Positions 24,501 through 31,965 of a DNA stretch of 64,000 nt are shown here, piece after piece (the first letter of the stretch is position 1; each line of letters starts with the position of its first letter). Origin of the DNA: CAKOTZ01 sp964489885 (GTDB lineage: Bacteria > Bacillota > Clostridia > TANB77 > CAG-508). Both the position numbers and the translations under genes were made by a program. The stretch is from the NCBI GenBank assembly GCA_964489885.1, contig CAZAZX010000005.1, positions 22,945-86,944 of the forward strand, read 5' to 3'. A model generated the notes under the pieces. The model saw only the letters and a program-made list of their open reading frames with translations, did not search any database and had not been told where the DNA came from.

Positions 24501-26916
24501 TTCTAACAAGCATTGATATGTTGTCACATACATTTCCTGTATTATTTACTAGAAATAATTTCATTTTAGTTGAATATGATTGTTTGTATACATCAATTTG
24601 GTCAACTATTGGGCCTTGGTTCACACTCATAACATATTTCCCAGTATCCTCATAATTGCTCCAGTTGCTAACACTTAACATTCCTGTTGGTGAACTATAT
24701 GAAATTGGTACACTATATAGTCCAGCCGTTCCATTTTCAGTTTGTACCATATTTTCAAAATTCTTTGTATTTAAATTGTAAAAATACATTTTTATTTCAT
24801 CTGTTTTGTTTGGTGTTAATATATTTAATTTAACATCTGTTTTTAAAATGATATTTGTTCCATTTGTTATTTTTCCATCACTAAACTTAGTTTGAATACC
24901 ATCTAATTGAATTCTTAATGTTATTCCACCATTTGAATTAGTTAATTTTTCAACTTTATCTATTATTAATTCATCATCATATAATATTTTGTATTCCTTA
25001 ATATCAACATCTTGTATATAGTTTGGCAATTCAATATCAAACATTGGATCTGCATATAAATCTGAAGTTGAATTGTTATTTCCCAATTCAATTTTAAATT
25101 CGATATCTTTATTAACTACTAAAGTAGAAAAATCTTGTTTACTAATACTAAGCTTTGCCTTTGTTGTTGTATCTTCAAATGGAATTTCAACTTGGCCTTC
25201 TTCAGTTTTAAAATAATCTTTTGCATCTTTTTCTTTTTGATATAAGCCTGTTTTTGAAGTTAAAGTTGAAAATGTTTCAATTAAAGGTTTAGCATAAGGT
25301 AAATCTCCAGTAATAGCCTTCTTATTATTTATTACAAGATTACCTTCTTTTATAGGTTTTGATGTTTCAATTCTTATTTGGTTAATATTATCTAAATAAT
25401 TAATGATATAATTTCCATTTTGGTCTAAAACAGTAGCATTATTAATCATACCTACTGTTGCTCCATTTTCATCTGTTATTTTAATGCTTCCATCTTCTCC
25501 TAATACTTCAAGAAAATTATCCTTGTTTACAGTGGTAGATAAAAATTTTGTAAACTTACTTATGTCATATTGTTGTCCATAAGCAGTTTTTGCTGTTTCA
25601 CCTTCATCTGTTAGTTGTATATTTTCAAGATTATCTATGTATCCAGCATTAATTTGCCAACTTGTCTCAAATTCTGTTATTTCACTTTTTTCTTCATTAT
25701 TAATATTGGCATACATTTTTCCTTTTCCAATTTTTTCTGTCTTTGATTTTCCTTCTATTGATAATAATTTTCCGATTGGATCTTTTAAGCTAATTGATTT
25801 TACATCATTTTTTTCAATTTCTTTTTCTTCTGTATTTGAATATATCTTCATCTTTGTATTTATAGTTGTTCCAATTTTTATTTCTTGATTTTTAATACTA
25901 TTATATGCTTCTTCTGGATAAATAAATGTAACTAAATATTCATCATTTCCGCTTCCAATTTTAACATTTCCGTTTTCATCTTCATTATTTTCTACATTTA
26001 TTTTTATTAATCCATTTTCCTTATCAATCTTCCAATTGTCATCTGAGAATTCCAATTTTTCTTCACTTAATCCATTTGTCGCTAAAGTACTTTTTGCCTC
26101 AACGTCTATTTTTTCTGGATCAATGCTATTAAATTGTGGTATTAACATTTCAATATTTGTATTTTTTACAGGTAACATATTTTCTTGTTCAACTAATCCT
26201 GTTTTAACATTATATTGTACAAATACTTTTTTTGTTGAATCTATATTTAATGGAATATATTTTACAATTGAAACATCATTTTTTATTTCATATTCGCCTT
26301 TCCAGCCTAAATTTAAGCTTATGTCTTTTTCAATAGGAGTTTCTTTGCCTTTATTGTCCATATATGTTCCATTTACTATTATTTTGCTGTTTTGATTAAT
26401 AATTTCTTTTGAAGTTTTTTCATCAATATTTGGAGCAATATTTAATTTTAAGTTGACTTCGCTATCTTCATTTATTTGTCTTAAATAAATATTTTTATCT
26501 GTTCTAGATTGCACCATTTCGGCTTTATCTTCTACAGAAATCAATTTGTAGTTTAAAGGGATTTCCTCATTTTCTGATTGTATTGTTACTGTTGCATTTT
26601 TTAAATATCCCTCATGTTGAACTTTCAAATTCAAACTAATTGCAACTTCATCTTTATTAATATCTGCAACATTATAATGTGAGTTCTTTCCATCTTTTTC
26701 AAAGAAAGCATCAATTTTTACATTCTTGTTTAAAGTTGCATCTGTTTGTTTATCAAGTTCACCTACTTCTTCATTTTGTTCAATAACATTTGCTGCATAA
26801 GAAACAAAATAATTTCCAGCATACAAAAAATTAGCAAATGTTAAGTTCACAATCAAAACACCTGACAACATTTTTTTAATTATTCGGTTTTGTGCATTTA
26901 TAAATTCCCTTCTCAC
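21529..26916 (-). CDS. A-type giant surface protein A1 (DUF11/SdrD-like, membrane-anchored)
   Basis: About 1,795 aa in a single uninterrupted frame. I prefer the GTG at 26914-26916 as the start because AAAGGAGC lies 6 bases upstream (26923-26930); a GTG at 26940 has no comparable site. Domain order as in A2: signal segment; beta-rich region; DUF11-like repeats near residues 940 (ILKYKIKVTNSGTESAKDV) and 1300 (VEYTITLNNVGRDTAKNV); an SdrD_B-like domain near 1460 (GTVWIDENENGKRDQEE); a conserved repeat with FDLKLDKTITKI; C-terminal helix and KNKTKDKKKFLK tail, without LPXTG. It contains no in-frame CGG and serves as the internal reference that the other A copies should be read through. First gene of the A1-B1 unit. 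Adhesin function inferred. Confidence 0.85.
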   Translation of the reverse strand: MRREFINAQNRIIKKMLSGVLIVNLTFANFLYAGNYFVSYAANVIEQNEEVGELDKQTDATLNKNVKIDAFFEKDGKNSHYNVADINKDEVAISLNLKVQHEGYLKNATVTIQSENEEIPLNYKLISVEDKAEMVQSRTDKNIYLRQINEDSEVNLKLNIAPNIDEKTSKEIINQNSKIIVNGTYMDNKGKETPIEKDISLNLGWKGEYEIKNDVSIVKYIPLNIDSTKKVFVQYNVKTGLVEQENMLPVKNTNIEMLIPQFNSIDPEKIDVEAKSTLATNGLSEEKLEFSDDNWKIDKENGLIKINVENNEDENGNVKIGSGNDEYLVTFIYPEEAYNSIKNQEIKIGTTINTKMKIYSNTEEKEIEKNDVKSISLKDPIGKLLSIEGKSKTEKIGKGKMYANINNEEKSEITEFETSWQINAGYIDNLENIQLTDEGETAKTAYGQQYDISKFTKFLSTTVNKDNFLEVLGEDGSIKITDENGATVGMINNATVLDQNGNYIINYLDNINQIRIETSKPIKEGNLVINNKKAITGDLPYAKPLIETFSTLTSKTGLYQKEKDAKDYFKTEEGQVEIPFEDTTTKAKLSISKQDFSTLVVNKDIEFKIELGNNNSTSDLYADPMFDIELPNYIQDVDIKEYKILYDDELIIDKVEKLTNSNGGITLRIQLDGIQTKFSDGKITNGTNIILKTDVKLNILTPNKTDEIKMYFYNLNTKNFENMVQTENGTAGLYSVPISYSSPTGMLSVSNWSNYEDTGKYVMSVNQGPIVDQIDVYKQSYSTKMKLFLVNNTGNVCDNISMLVRIPAKGNKAALTGEDLGTTFDTQLIDYIKSDKIDEDQFKVYYSENSNATRDLSNSENTWVESPENLNKIKSCLIVGNNYQMQPGEMVSFSYNLLLPANITYNNNIMSNFATYFTELASEANIPQEVQSDIVGLTTGKGPELNITQEVEGANEEGKIGEERILKYKIKVTNSGTESAKDVVITDNTPKYTNLVESNSNENTSAFMSVYYIGSEEQKMSDWNVVKNGDKYAGEEVTLQWKVDQLAPGESVEKTFELATQYAPSVYEYYEDYPGFTVDENGKAYITTNKFNADTNTTEESKNELTKTPEIDINNIATVTASNFQTSLKAEDSNVTLESSDITIEEIRGDHSDIGYYGEDEEDDKENADLASQEKEVSFSSTITNKSENEKTNIYIEKILPEGLEFINAELATFDSETGEETDIPLEYDEGTRKISANVEKLEANKNIIFTVNARTMLLEEGTYEKQIITNTTVSASGMKTITSNDIKLTVVKPNLQIAISSNNENQYLNDGEEVEYTITLNNVGRDTAKNVEFSTLYSGGLKFIDGTYNIYGPDLDLNETDEEVFIVKGNIDPGASATIKARFKVRALDEDTASGISANAEGDNTDFVNAEPMRQIILKSANPETDDTNNNGSKNNSNNNSNNSSNGNFVKNNRISGTVWIDENENGKRDQEESFVPNTTVMLIDSTTGGIAKNNNNEDVKTTTNELGGYEFKNLKEGKYLVIFLYDTNVYRVTDYQKTDVGTMLNSDAIESEVTIEGKTTLAGVTDTIDLQKSISNIDLGLVQKSKFDLKLDKTITKISVQNKEGTKVYNINNRKLSQVPIGSKQLKNSVLAVEYSIKVTNEGNVAGVAKNIVDYMPKQLNFNSELNPSWFIGNDNNIYTTTLADVSISPGETKEVKLVLTQKVTENSTGIVNNTAEIKEAYNEYALKDKDSTPGNRAQGEDDMSSADIVITIRTGGKIVIIGLIIALIILSALAIIVYILKNKTKDKKKFLK

Positions 26917-26992
26917 TATATTGCTCCTTTCTAAAGACACCTTAGGTTCTTTAGCATATTTAAAAATATTTTTATATATTTAAGATATATAT

Positions 26993-27021
26993 ATTATTGC
27001 AATTTTATATTAATTGGTCAA
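26993..27021 (-). promoter_or_regulatory. Candidate sigma-A promoter for the A1-B1 operon
   Basis: On the minus strand: TTGACC (27016-27021), a 17-base spacer and AATAAT (26993-26998), about 77 bases before the A1 start. The intergenic stretch 26917-27260 otherwise holds the hairpins listed next and the leader of the divergent plus-strand gene. Confidence 0.5.
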
Positions 27022-27080
27022 TGAAACATTTTGGCAAAAATGTTCGAAAATAGGTATTTTCGCATACGGAAGCCGCAATT
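27021..27080. promoter_or_regulatory. Two adjacent hairpins and a GC-richer patch upstream of A1
   Basis: AACATTTT-ggca-AAAATGTT (27025-27044 area) is followed directly by CGAAAATA-gg-TATTTTCG (27045-27062), then CATACGGAAGCCGC. These abut the -35 box on its upstream side, so they are better placed as operator sites than as a leader riboswitch. I recognise no known riboswitch consensus here. Confidence 0.35.
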
Positions 27081-27260
27081 CAAAAGACAGTGTTAAGTTT
27101 GTATAACATTTTTATTTCAATTTTTTAATATAACATTAGTCATATTTTTAAACTGCTTATTTCCCTAGCTTTAATTAAAATTTAAAGTTTTAGCACATAT
27201 TTTTCCACATATTAATATAATAGTTATTATAATAATTTTTAGTAAGGAAGTTATATAAAT

Positions 27261-27680
27261 ATGAATAATGAAGATATGTCTAATTTAATAAATAAATTTT
27301 CTAGTTTCATGGGTTCTTCCAATAATTTTGACAAAAAAAATATTTCACCAGAATTTATTCAAAATGTTGCTAAAATGATGAATAATACCTCTAATTCAGA
27401 TGAAAACAAAGTAGAAGCAAATGCCAATTCAAATGATAGAGAAAACAATGGCAATGATAATAAAGAAAATATTAATTCAAATTTTGATATTCAAACAATT
27501 TTAAAAATGAAAAAAATTTTTGACGAACTAAATAAAAAAAATGACCCTAGAGCAAATCTTTTGATTTCTCTAAAGCCATATTTAAACGACAATCGTAAAC
27601 AAAAAGTTGATCAATACATAAAATTTTTTAATATAAGCAGGGTTATTGAAGCATTAAACAATCAGGAAGAAAAATTATAA
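27261..27680 (+). CDS. Hypothetical 139-aa protein, Asn-rich middle
   Basis: Preceded by AAGGAAG about 10 bases before the ATG. Not recognised. The protein is soluble and charged: an N-terminal helix (MSNLINKFSSFMG), a low-complexity Asn/Glu/Asp stretch (residues 47-70), and a conserved-looking basic C-terminal part (LISLKPYLNDNRKQKVDQY) that could bind nucleic acid or a partner helix. It is followed after 18 bases by a tiny hydrophobic protein gene, with which it probably forms an operon. It diverges from the A1-B1 operon and converges on pdp. No CGG codon. Confidence 0.7.
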   Translation: MNNEDMSNLINKFSSFMGSSNNFDKKNISPEFIQNVAKMMNNTSNSDENKVEANANSNDRENNGNDNKENINSNFDIQTILKMKKIFDELNKKNDPRANLLISLKPYLNDNRKQKVDQYIKFFNISRVIEALNNQEEKL

Positions 27681-27698
27681 TGAAGGGGTTTGATTATC

Positions 27699-27833
27699 AT
27701 GGAGTTAAATTTCTTTGGTGTAACACTTCACTCTGATGATATTTTATTAATTTGCTTAATCTTTTTCCTATTCCAAGAAAATGTTGATGATCAACTTCTA
27801 TTTATTGTTTTATTTCTTTTGCTTTTAAGTTAA
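27699..27833 (+). CDS. Small hydrophobic protein, 44 aa
   Basis: ATG at 27699 follows GAAGGGG at 27682-27688; TAA at 27831. The protein has a short polar start, then two hydrophobic stretches (ILLICLIFFLF and LLFIVLFLLLLS) separated by QENVDDQ, consistent with a small membrane hairpin. I cannot name it. The spacing to the upstream gene and the good ribosome binding site argue that it is real despite its length. It ends 2 bases before the end of the convergent pdp gene. Confidence 0.6.
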   Translation: MELNFFGVTLHSDDILLICLIFFLFQENVDDQLLFIVLFLLLLS

Positions 27834-27835
27834 AT

Positions 27836-29141
27836 TTATTTTAAAACTGATACCACAGTATCTTTTACTTTAGGCTTTTTATCTGCAAATTCGAATGCCT
27901 CTAGCAAATTTATAGTTGCGCCTTTAACTTTTTCTTCATCATTTGTATGTATATATGCTATTGTTTCACCTGTTGTAACTTCATCTCCTATTTTTTTATT
28001 TAAAACTATGCCTGCATCCAAATCTATCTTATCCTCTTTTCTCATTCTTCCAGCACCTAAATATACAGATATATTTCCTACTCTTTCTGCATCTATCTCA
28101 CTAATAAATCCGCTTCTTAGTTGAAAGCACAGGAATAACATACTTTGCCTTTTTAAATTTATCTGTATCTTCTATATATGAAATATCTCCTCCTTGATTC
28201 TTTACGAGTTCTAGGAATTTTTGATATGCACTTCCATTTCTTAATTGTTCTCTAATTATATTTTTATTTTGTTCTATATTTTCACCTTTATCCGCAAGCT
28301 TTAACATATATGCACCCAAAGTTTCCACAATGTTTTCTATGTCTGTGGGAATATCTCCTTTAAGACATTTAATTGCTTCTATTACTTCTAAAGAGTTACC
28401 AATATTATATCCAACTGGCTGATCCATATTAGTTAATACACAAATAACTTCTTTTCCAGAAATTTTTCCTATTTGTTGCATACAATTAGCTAAAACTAGA
28501 GCATTCTTCTTATCTTTCATAAATGCTCCTTTTCCAACTGTTATATCTAATACAATCTTGTTTGCACCAGAAGCTATTTTCTTACTCATTATACTTGATG
28601 CAATAAGTGGTGTACTTTTTGTACAAGCTATTGAATCTCTCAACTCATATAATTTTTTATCAGCAGGTGCCAAATTTGCAGTTTGTCCAATTAAACTAAT
28701 TCCAATCTTTTTTACATTTTCAACAAATTTTTCCACAGGAATATTTGTTTTATATCCTGGTATTGATTCAAGTTTATCAACAGTTCCTCCTGTGAATCCT
28801 AAACCTCTTCCAGACATTTTGGCAACTGGAATTCCAAGTGAAGCTATAACTGGCATTAAAATTAGTGTTATCTTATCCCCAACACCACCTGTACTATGTT
28901 TATCAACAACATTATCAGATATTGATGTCAAATCAATTTTTTCTCCAGATTCAGCCATAGCCATTGTTAAATCTAAAATTTCTTCTTTAGTCATACCATT
29001 TATATATATTGCCATTACCAAAGCAGCTGCTTGATAATCAGGAATATTTCCACTTGTGTATTCTTTTATAAAATAATCTATCTCCATTTTTGTTAATTCT
29101 TTTGAATCTCTCTTCTTTGCTATTATCTCTTGTATAGTCAT
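27836..29141 (-). CDS. pdp: Pyrimidine-nucleoside (thymidine) phosphorylase
   Basis: Catalyses reversible phosphorolysis of thymidine/uridine/deoxyuridine to base plus (deoxy)ribose-1-phosphate for pyrimidine salvage in the cytoplasm. ATG at 29139-29141 after GAAGGAG. The family signature SGRGLGFTGGTVDKLESIPG is present near residue 110, with the phosphate-loop KHSTGGVGDK upstream. The C-terminal all-beta domain (KGFISEIDAERVG, LGAGRMRKED, LDAGIVLNKKIGD) is in the +1 frame after the CGG at codon 344. The merged protein is 434 aa, essentially the family length (433-434 aa), so nothing is missing or extra. Without the shift the C-terminal domain would be lost. Confidence 0.92.
28110..28112 (-). 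other. In-frame CGG with +1 shift to glycine (site 6, pdp)
   Basis: Codon 344. Preceding codon AAG; quadruplet CGGA. The zero frame stops after three codons. The shift gives Lys-Lys-Gly-Phe-Ile-Ser; a Gly followed by an aromatic residue begins this beta domain in the family. Confidence 0.92.
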
Positions 29142-29198
29142 ATAAAAATCTCCTTCTAATTTATTTTATCTTTATAAGTAATTACGAACAGCATATAA

Positions 29199-29268
29199 GA
29201 ACCTGACCCACCAGCATGGCTAAAGCCGTGAGTGGGTACCCCAGAACCTTGTTGCTTTTGCAATTAAA
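29199..29268 (+). repeat. IS200/IS605-like palindromic end remnant, copy 2 (best preserved)
   Basis: Outer stem CCCAC/GTGGG encloses CATGGC-TAAA-GCCGTG, then ACCCCAGAACCTTGTTGCTTTTGC. The nested hairpin with a TAAA loop is typical of IS200/IS605 element ends. No transposase, tnpB or guide-RNA partner gene is adjacent; it lies between rnhB and pdp. Confidence 0.55.
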
Positions 29269-29271
29269 AAA

Positions 29272-29898
29272 TTAAATAAAGTTTTTTACAAAAGTTTTTC
29301 TATGTAATGGACAAATTCCATATTGTTTAATTGCTTCAATATGTGCTTTCGTACCATATCCTTTATGTTTTGCAAATCCATACTCTGGAAAAACTTCGTC
29401 CCATTGTCTCATTATCCTGTCTCTTGTAACTTTTGCTATTATTGATGCTGCTGCTATACAATAGCATTTTGCATCTCCCTTTATTATTGATTTATAGTTT
29501 ATTCCTAAAGTATCCATATTTTGTAATGCATCAACTAGTATAAGTTCTGGTTTTTTTTTCAATTTTGTTAATGCTTCTGTTACTCCTAGCTTTGTAGCAT
29601 TTAATATATTTACTTCATCAATCATTTTTTGATCAATTATTCCAACTGACCATGCTATTGCTTCTTCTGTAATTTTTTCATAAAGTATTTCTCTTTTTTT
29701 CTCAGAAACTTTCTTTGAATCGTTTACTCCCTCTATAAATGAATTTTTCGGAAGTATTGCTGCCCCAACTACAACAGGTCCTGCTAATGGTCCTCTACCA
29801 GCTTCATCTATTCCACATATGTAATTTAACCCAGTATTATATAATTTTTCCTCTTCTTCTTTTAATAAATGTAAACGTTCTTCTTCTTTTTCCTTCAT
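29272..29898 (-). CDS. rnhB: Ribonuclease HII
   Basis: Removes RNA from RNA-DNA hybrids and excises single ribonucleotides misincorporated in DNA. 208 aa, a usual length. The N-terminal catalytic signature GIDEAGRGPLAGPVVVGA supplies the first Asp-Glu pair (near residues 31-32). ILVDALQ supplies the third acidic residue, and the AAASIIAKVTRDR motif follows. An N-terminal Glu/Lys-rich tail of about 28 residues precedes the core. Ten bases separate it from the prepilin-like gene upstream; same strand, probably co-transcribed. No CGG codon. Confidence 0.95.
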   Translation of the reverse strand: MKEKEEERLHLLKEEEEKLYNTGLNYICGIDEAGRGPLAGPVVVGAAILPKNSFIEGVNDSKKVSEKKREILYEKITEEAIAWSVGIIDQKMIDEVNILNATKLGVTEALTKLKKKPELILVDALQNMDTLGINYKSIIKGDAKCYCIAAASIIAKVTRDRIMRQWDEVFPEYGFAKHKGYGTKAHIEAIKQYGICPLHRKTFVKNFI

Positions 29899-29907
29899 TT
29901 TTACCTC

Positions 29908-30386
29908 TTATAAATCTAATGTTTGACTTAATTGATAATAAGTATTTCCATCTTCATCTGTATATCCTTCTGAATATATAACTTCTTCTGTATCATAATT
30001 TACTAAAAAAAATTCATCATCCTTTAATTTTATTGAATTTAAGCTCTCTTCATCTAATTCTGCTTGTTTCCACATATAAAATTGCTGAATATTTTCATCA
30101 GTTATTATTCCAAGATTTTTTAGATTTTCTATTTTTTCGTTATCTGCTATTTCACTTGCACCGTGTTCCAATTAACGGATTTGCTATTTCATCGAAACTA
30201 TTTTTATCAGCAACAGTTTTTACCTTTGCTTGTATTAACAACATATTTGTATTTAACGTTTGTAAATCAGCTTTTTTTAATATTTTTCCGTCCACCTGTT
30301 ACTGCTACACCTGCAAGTATTATCAGAATAATAATAACTATTGATAATGAAACTAGAGTAATTGCATTTATTCCTTTTTTTTTCAT
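29908..30386 (-). CDS. Prepilin-like membrane protein, 158 aa, two CGG shifts
   Basis: ATG at 30384-30386. The N-terminus (KKKGINAITLV followed by IVIIILIILAGVAV) has the short basic leader, Gly and long hydrophobic helix of type IV prepilin-like proteins, without a Glu at mature position 5. A soluble acidic domain follows (DENIQQFYMWKQAELDEESL, DTEEVIYSEGYTDEDG). Two +1 shifts are needed: codon 33 (30288-30290) and codon 75 (30161-30163). The whole gene is then open from ATG to TAA with a length divisible by three. Without them only short fragments remain. No pilin assembly genes are nearby. The family assignment rests on the N-terminus alone. Confidence 0.65.
30161..30163 (-). other. In-frame CGG with +1 shift to glycine (site 7, prepilin-like)
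   Basis: Preceding codon ACA; quadruplet CGGT. The zero frame stops after three codons. The shift gives Ile-Gly-Thr-Gly-Ala-Ser-Glu. It lies exactly 42 codons after site 8, in the frame created by site 8. Confidence 0.85.
30288..30290 (-). other. In-frame CGG with +1 shift to glycine (site 8, prepilin-like)
   Basis: Codon 33, just after the hydrophobic helix. Preceding codon GGA; quadruplet CGGA. The zero frame stops after seven codons. The shift gives Gly-Gly-Gly-Lys-Ile-Leu. Confidence 0.85.
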
Positions 30387-30520
30387 AATTTATTTTCATT
30401 CCTTTTTAAGTTTTGTTTAATGTTTATTAAATATTATATAATACATAATTGATTTTTGTAAATAAATATTTTACTTTTTGTGAAAAAACATCTTTTTTTC
30501 ACAAATCTTTCACATAGCTA

Positions 30521-30550
30521 TTGTATTATTTACGAATGATAAGATATAAT
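30521..30550 (+). promoter_or_regulatory. Candidate sigma-A promoter for htrA
   Basis: TTGTAT (30521-30526), an 18-base spacer and TATAAT (30545-30550), ending about 22 bases before the htrA ATG. This would give a very short leader with the GGAGGT site near its 5' end. Confidence 0.45.
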
Positions 30551-30572
30551 TTTAGATGGAGGTAATAGATTA

Positions 30573-31790
30573 ATGAATGAAAATGAGAAAGCCTACCGCA
30601 AGGTGGATAATTTTTATGCGGATAATAATAAACAGAAAGGATCTTTTGGGAAAACTGTATTTATTCCTTTTTTATCTGGAATTTTGGGGTCAGTTTTGGT
30701 TGTTGGTACTTGTTTTGGTGTTCCTTCAATTAAAAGCTCTCTTTTTAAAGAAACAACAACTGCTTCAAGTTCTGCAACTGGAGTAAATTCAAATACAGGT
30801 TCAGTAAACACAAATTATGTGTCTTTATCTGAATATTCTGATACTTCTGTTGGAGTTGCTCAAAAAATTCTACCTTCAATTGTTGGAATTGAAATAGAAA
30901 GCAATGTAACTTCTCTTTTTGGTGATAGCGGAACTTCTCAAGCAAGTGGTTCAGGAATAATTATTAGTAGTGATGGATATATTTTAACTAATAACCATGT
31001 TGTTAGTAACTCTAGCTCTTCTTCTAGTTTTTACCAAATATCTGAGGCTACACAAATTAATGTTTACTTATATAATGACGAAACAGCCTACCCAGCAAAA
31101 ATTGTTGGTCAAGATGAATTAACTGATATTGCAGTTATTAAAATAGATAAAACAGATTTAACAGCTGCAGAAATTGGAAATTCTGATACTTTACAAGTCG
31201 GTGAATTTGCAATGGCTGTTGGAAATCCTCTTGGAATGCAAAGTAGTATAACATGTGGAAATATCAGTGCTACAAATCGTAAATTTACTGATTCTGATGG
31301 AAGAACTCGTAATCTAATTCAAACAGATGCTGCAATTAATTCAGGAAATAGTGGCGGTGCATTAGTTAATAGTAAAGGTGAAGTTATAGGTATTAATACA
31401 TTAAAACTAGCAGCTACTGGTGTTGAGGGAATGGGATTTGCAATTCCTATCAACTCTGTAACAGATGTTTATAACCAATTAATTCAATATAATAAAGTGA
31501 AAAGACCATATATAGGAATTTCAGGTGTTTCTGTTGATGAAAAAACATCAAAGCAATACAATTTACCTGTAGGTGTTTATGTAAAATCTATTTCTAACTT
31601 TTCACCTGCTGAAAAAGCTGGATTAGCTATAGGTGATGTTATAACAAAAGTTAATGGTCAAAGTGTTTCTAGTGTTGAAGACATAAATAATATAAAAAAT
31701 AGTTTAAAAATAGGAGATTCTATAAGTTTAACAATTACAAGAAATGGTCAAGAATCTACTGTTAATTTAACACTTGAAGAGCAACCATAG
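30573..31790 (+). CDS. htrA: HtrA/DegP-type serine protease with PDZ domain
   Basis: Membrane-tethered protease for misfolded exported proteins. 405 aa. One N-terminal membrane helix (about 30-50), a Ser/Thr-rich linker, a trypsin-like domain with His in TNNHVV (about 144), Asp in ELTDIAVIKID (about 183) and Ser in NSGNSGGAL (about 259), then one PDZ domain (VYVKSISNFSPAEKAGL, GDVITKVNGQ). Catalytic triad complete. GGAGGT lies upstream of ATG 30573. Arg codons CGC (30597-30599) and CGT (31278-31280) are used, and all CGG triplets here straddle codons. Given the many large exported proteins in this window, envelope quality control is a plausible need. Confidence 0.95.
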   Translation: MNENEKAYRKVDNFYADNNKQKGSFGKTVFIPFLSGILGSVLVVGTCFGVPSIKSSLFKETTTASSSATGVNSNTGSVNTNYVSLSEYSDTSVGVAQKILPSIVGIEIESNVTSLFGDSGTSQASGSGIIISSDGYILTNNHVVSNSSSSSSFYQISEATQINVYLYNDETAYPAKIVGQDELTDIAVIKIDKTDLTAAEIGNSDTLQVGEFAMAVGNPLGMQSSITCGNISATNRKFTDSDGRTRNLIQTDAAINSGNSGGALVNSKGEVIGINTLKLAATGVEGMGFAIPINSVTDVYNQLIQYNKVKRPYIGISGVSVDEKTSKQYNLPVGVYVKSISNFSPAEKAGLAIGDVITKVNGQSVSSVEDINNIKNSLKIGDSISLTITRNGQESTVNLTLEEQP

Positions 31791-31900
31791 TTTTATGAAT
31801 TTATCACATATAATTCACAAAATAGACATAAATAAGCTTTAATATATAAATATGTCAACAATATGTTGATTAAAATAGAAACATCCCCTTTTTATTTTAA

Positions 31901-31935
31901 AAAAAACGAAGCATTAAAATTATGCTTCGTTTTTT
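31901..31935. terminator. Bidirectional terminator between htrA and the DUF3298-like gene
   Basis: Stem ACGAAGCAT/ATGCTTCGT flanked by A- and T-runs on both sides. It serves htrA (ends 31790, plus) and the convergent gene ending at 31966. Confidence 0.85.
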
Positions 31936-31936
31936 C

Positions 31937-31960
31937 TATTGTGAAACAACAAGTTTTTTA
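31937..31960 (-). repeat. Partial copy of the IS200/IS605-like remnant
   Basis: The stretch TTGTGAAACAACAAGTTTTTT is also found at 60236-60257. In both places it directly follows an intrinsic terminator. Only this terminal part is present here. Confidence 0.45.
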
Positions 31961-31965
31961 TTTAT

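Noticed and set aside
1340..27076. CGG/CCG triplets at about 1344 and 27064-27076
   Set aside because: These lie in intergenic DNA and say nothing about codon meaning.
27020..27110. c-di-GMP or other riboswitch upstream of A1
   Set aside because: The hairpins lie upstream of the candidate promoter and match no riboswitch consensus I know.
29199..29268. tRNA or known small RNA gene
   Set aside because: There is no cloverleaf or CCA-type acceptor stem; the nested CCCAC/TAAA hairpin fits transposon ends better. No tRNA or rRNA gene was seen anywhere in the window.
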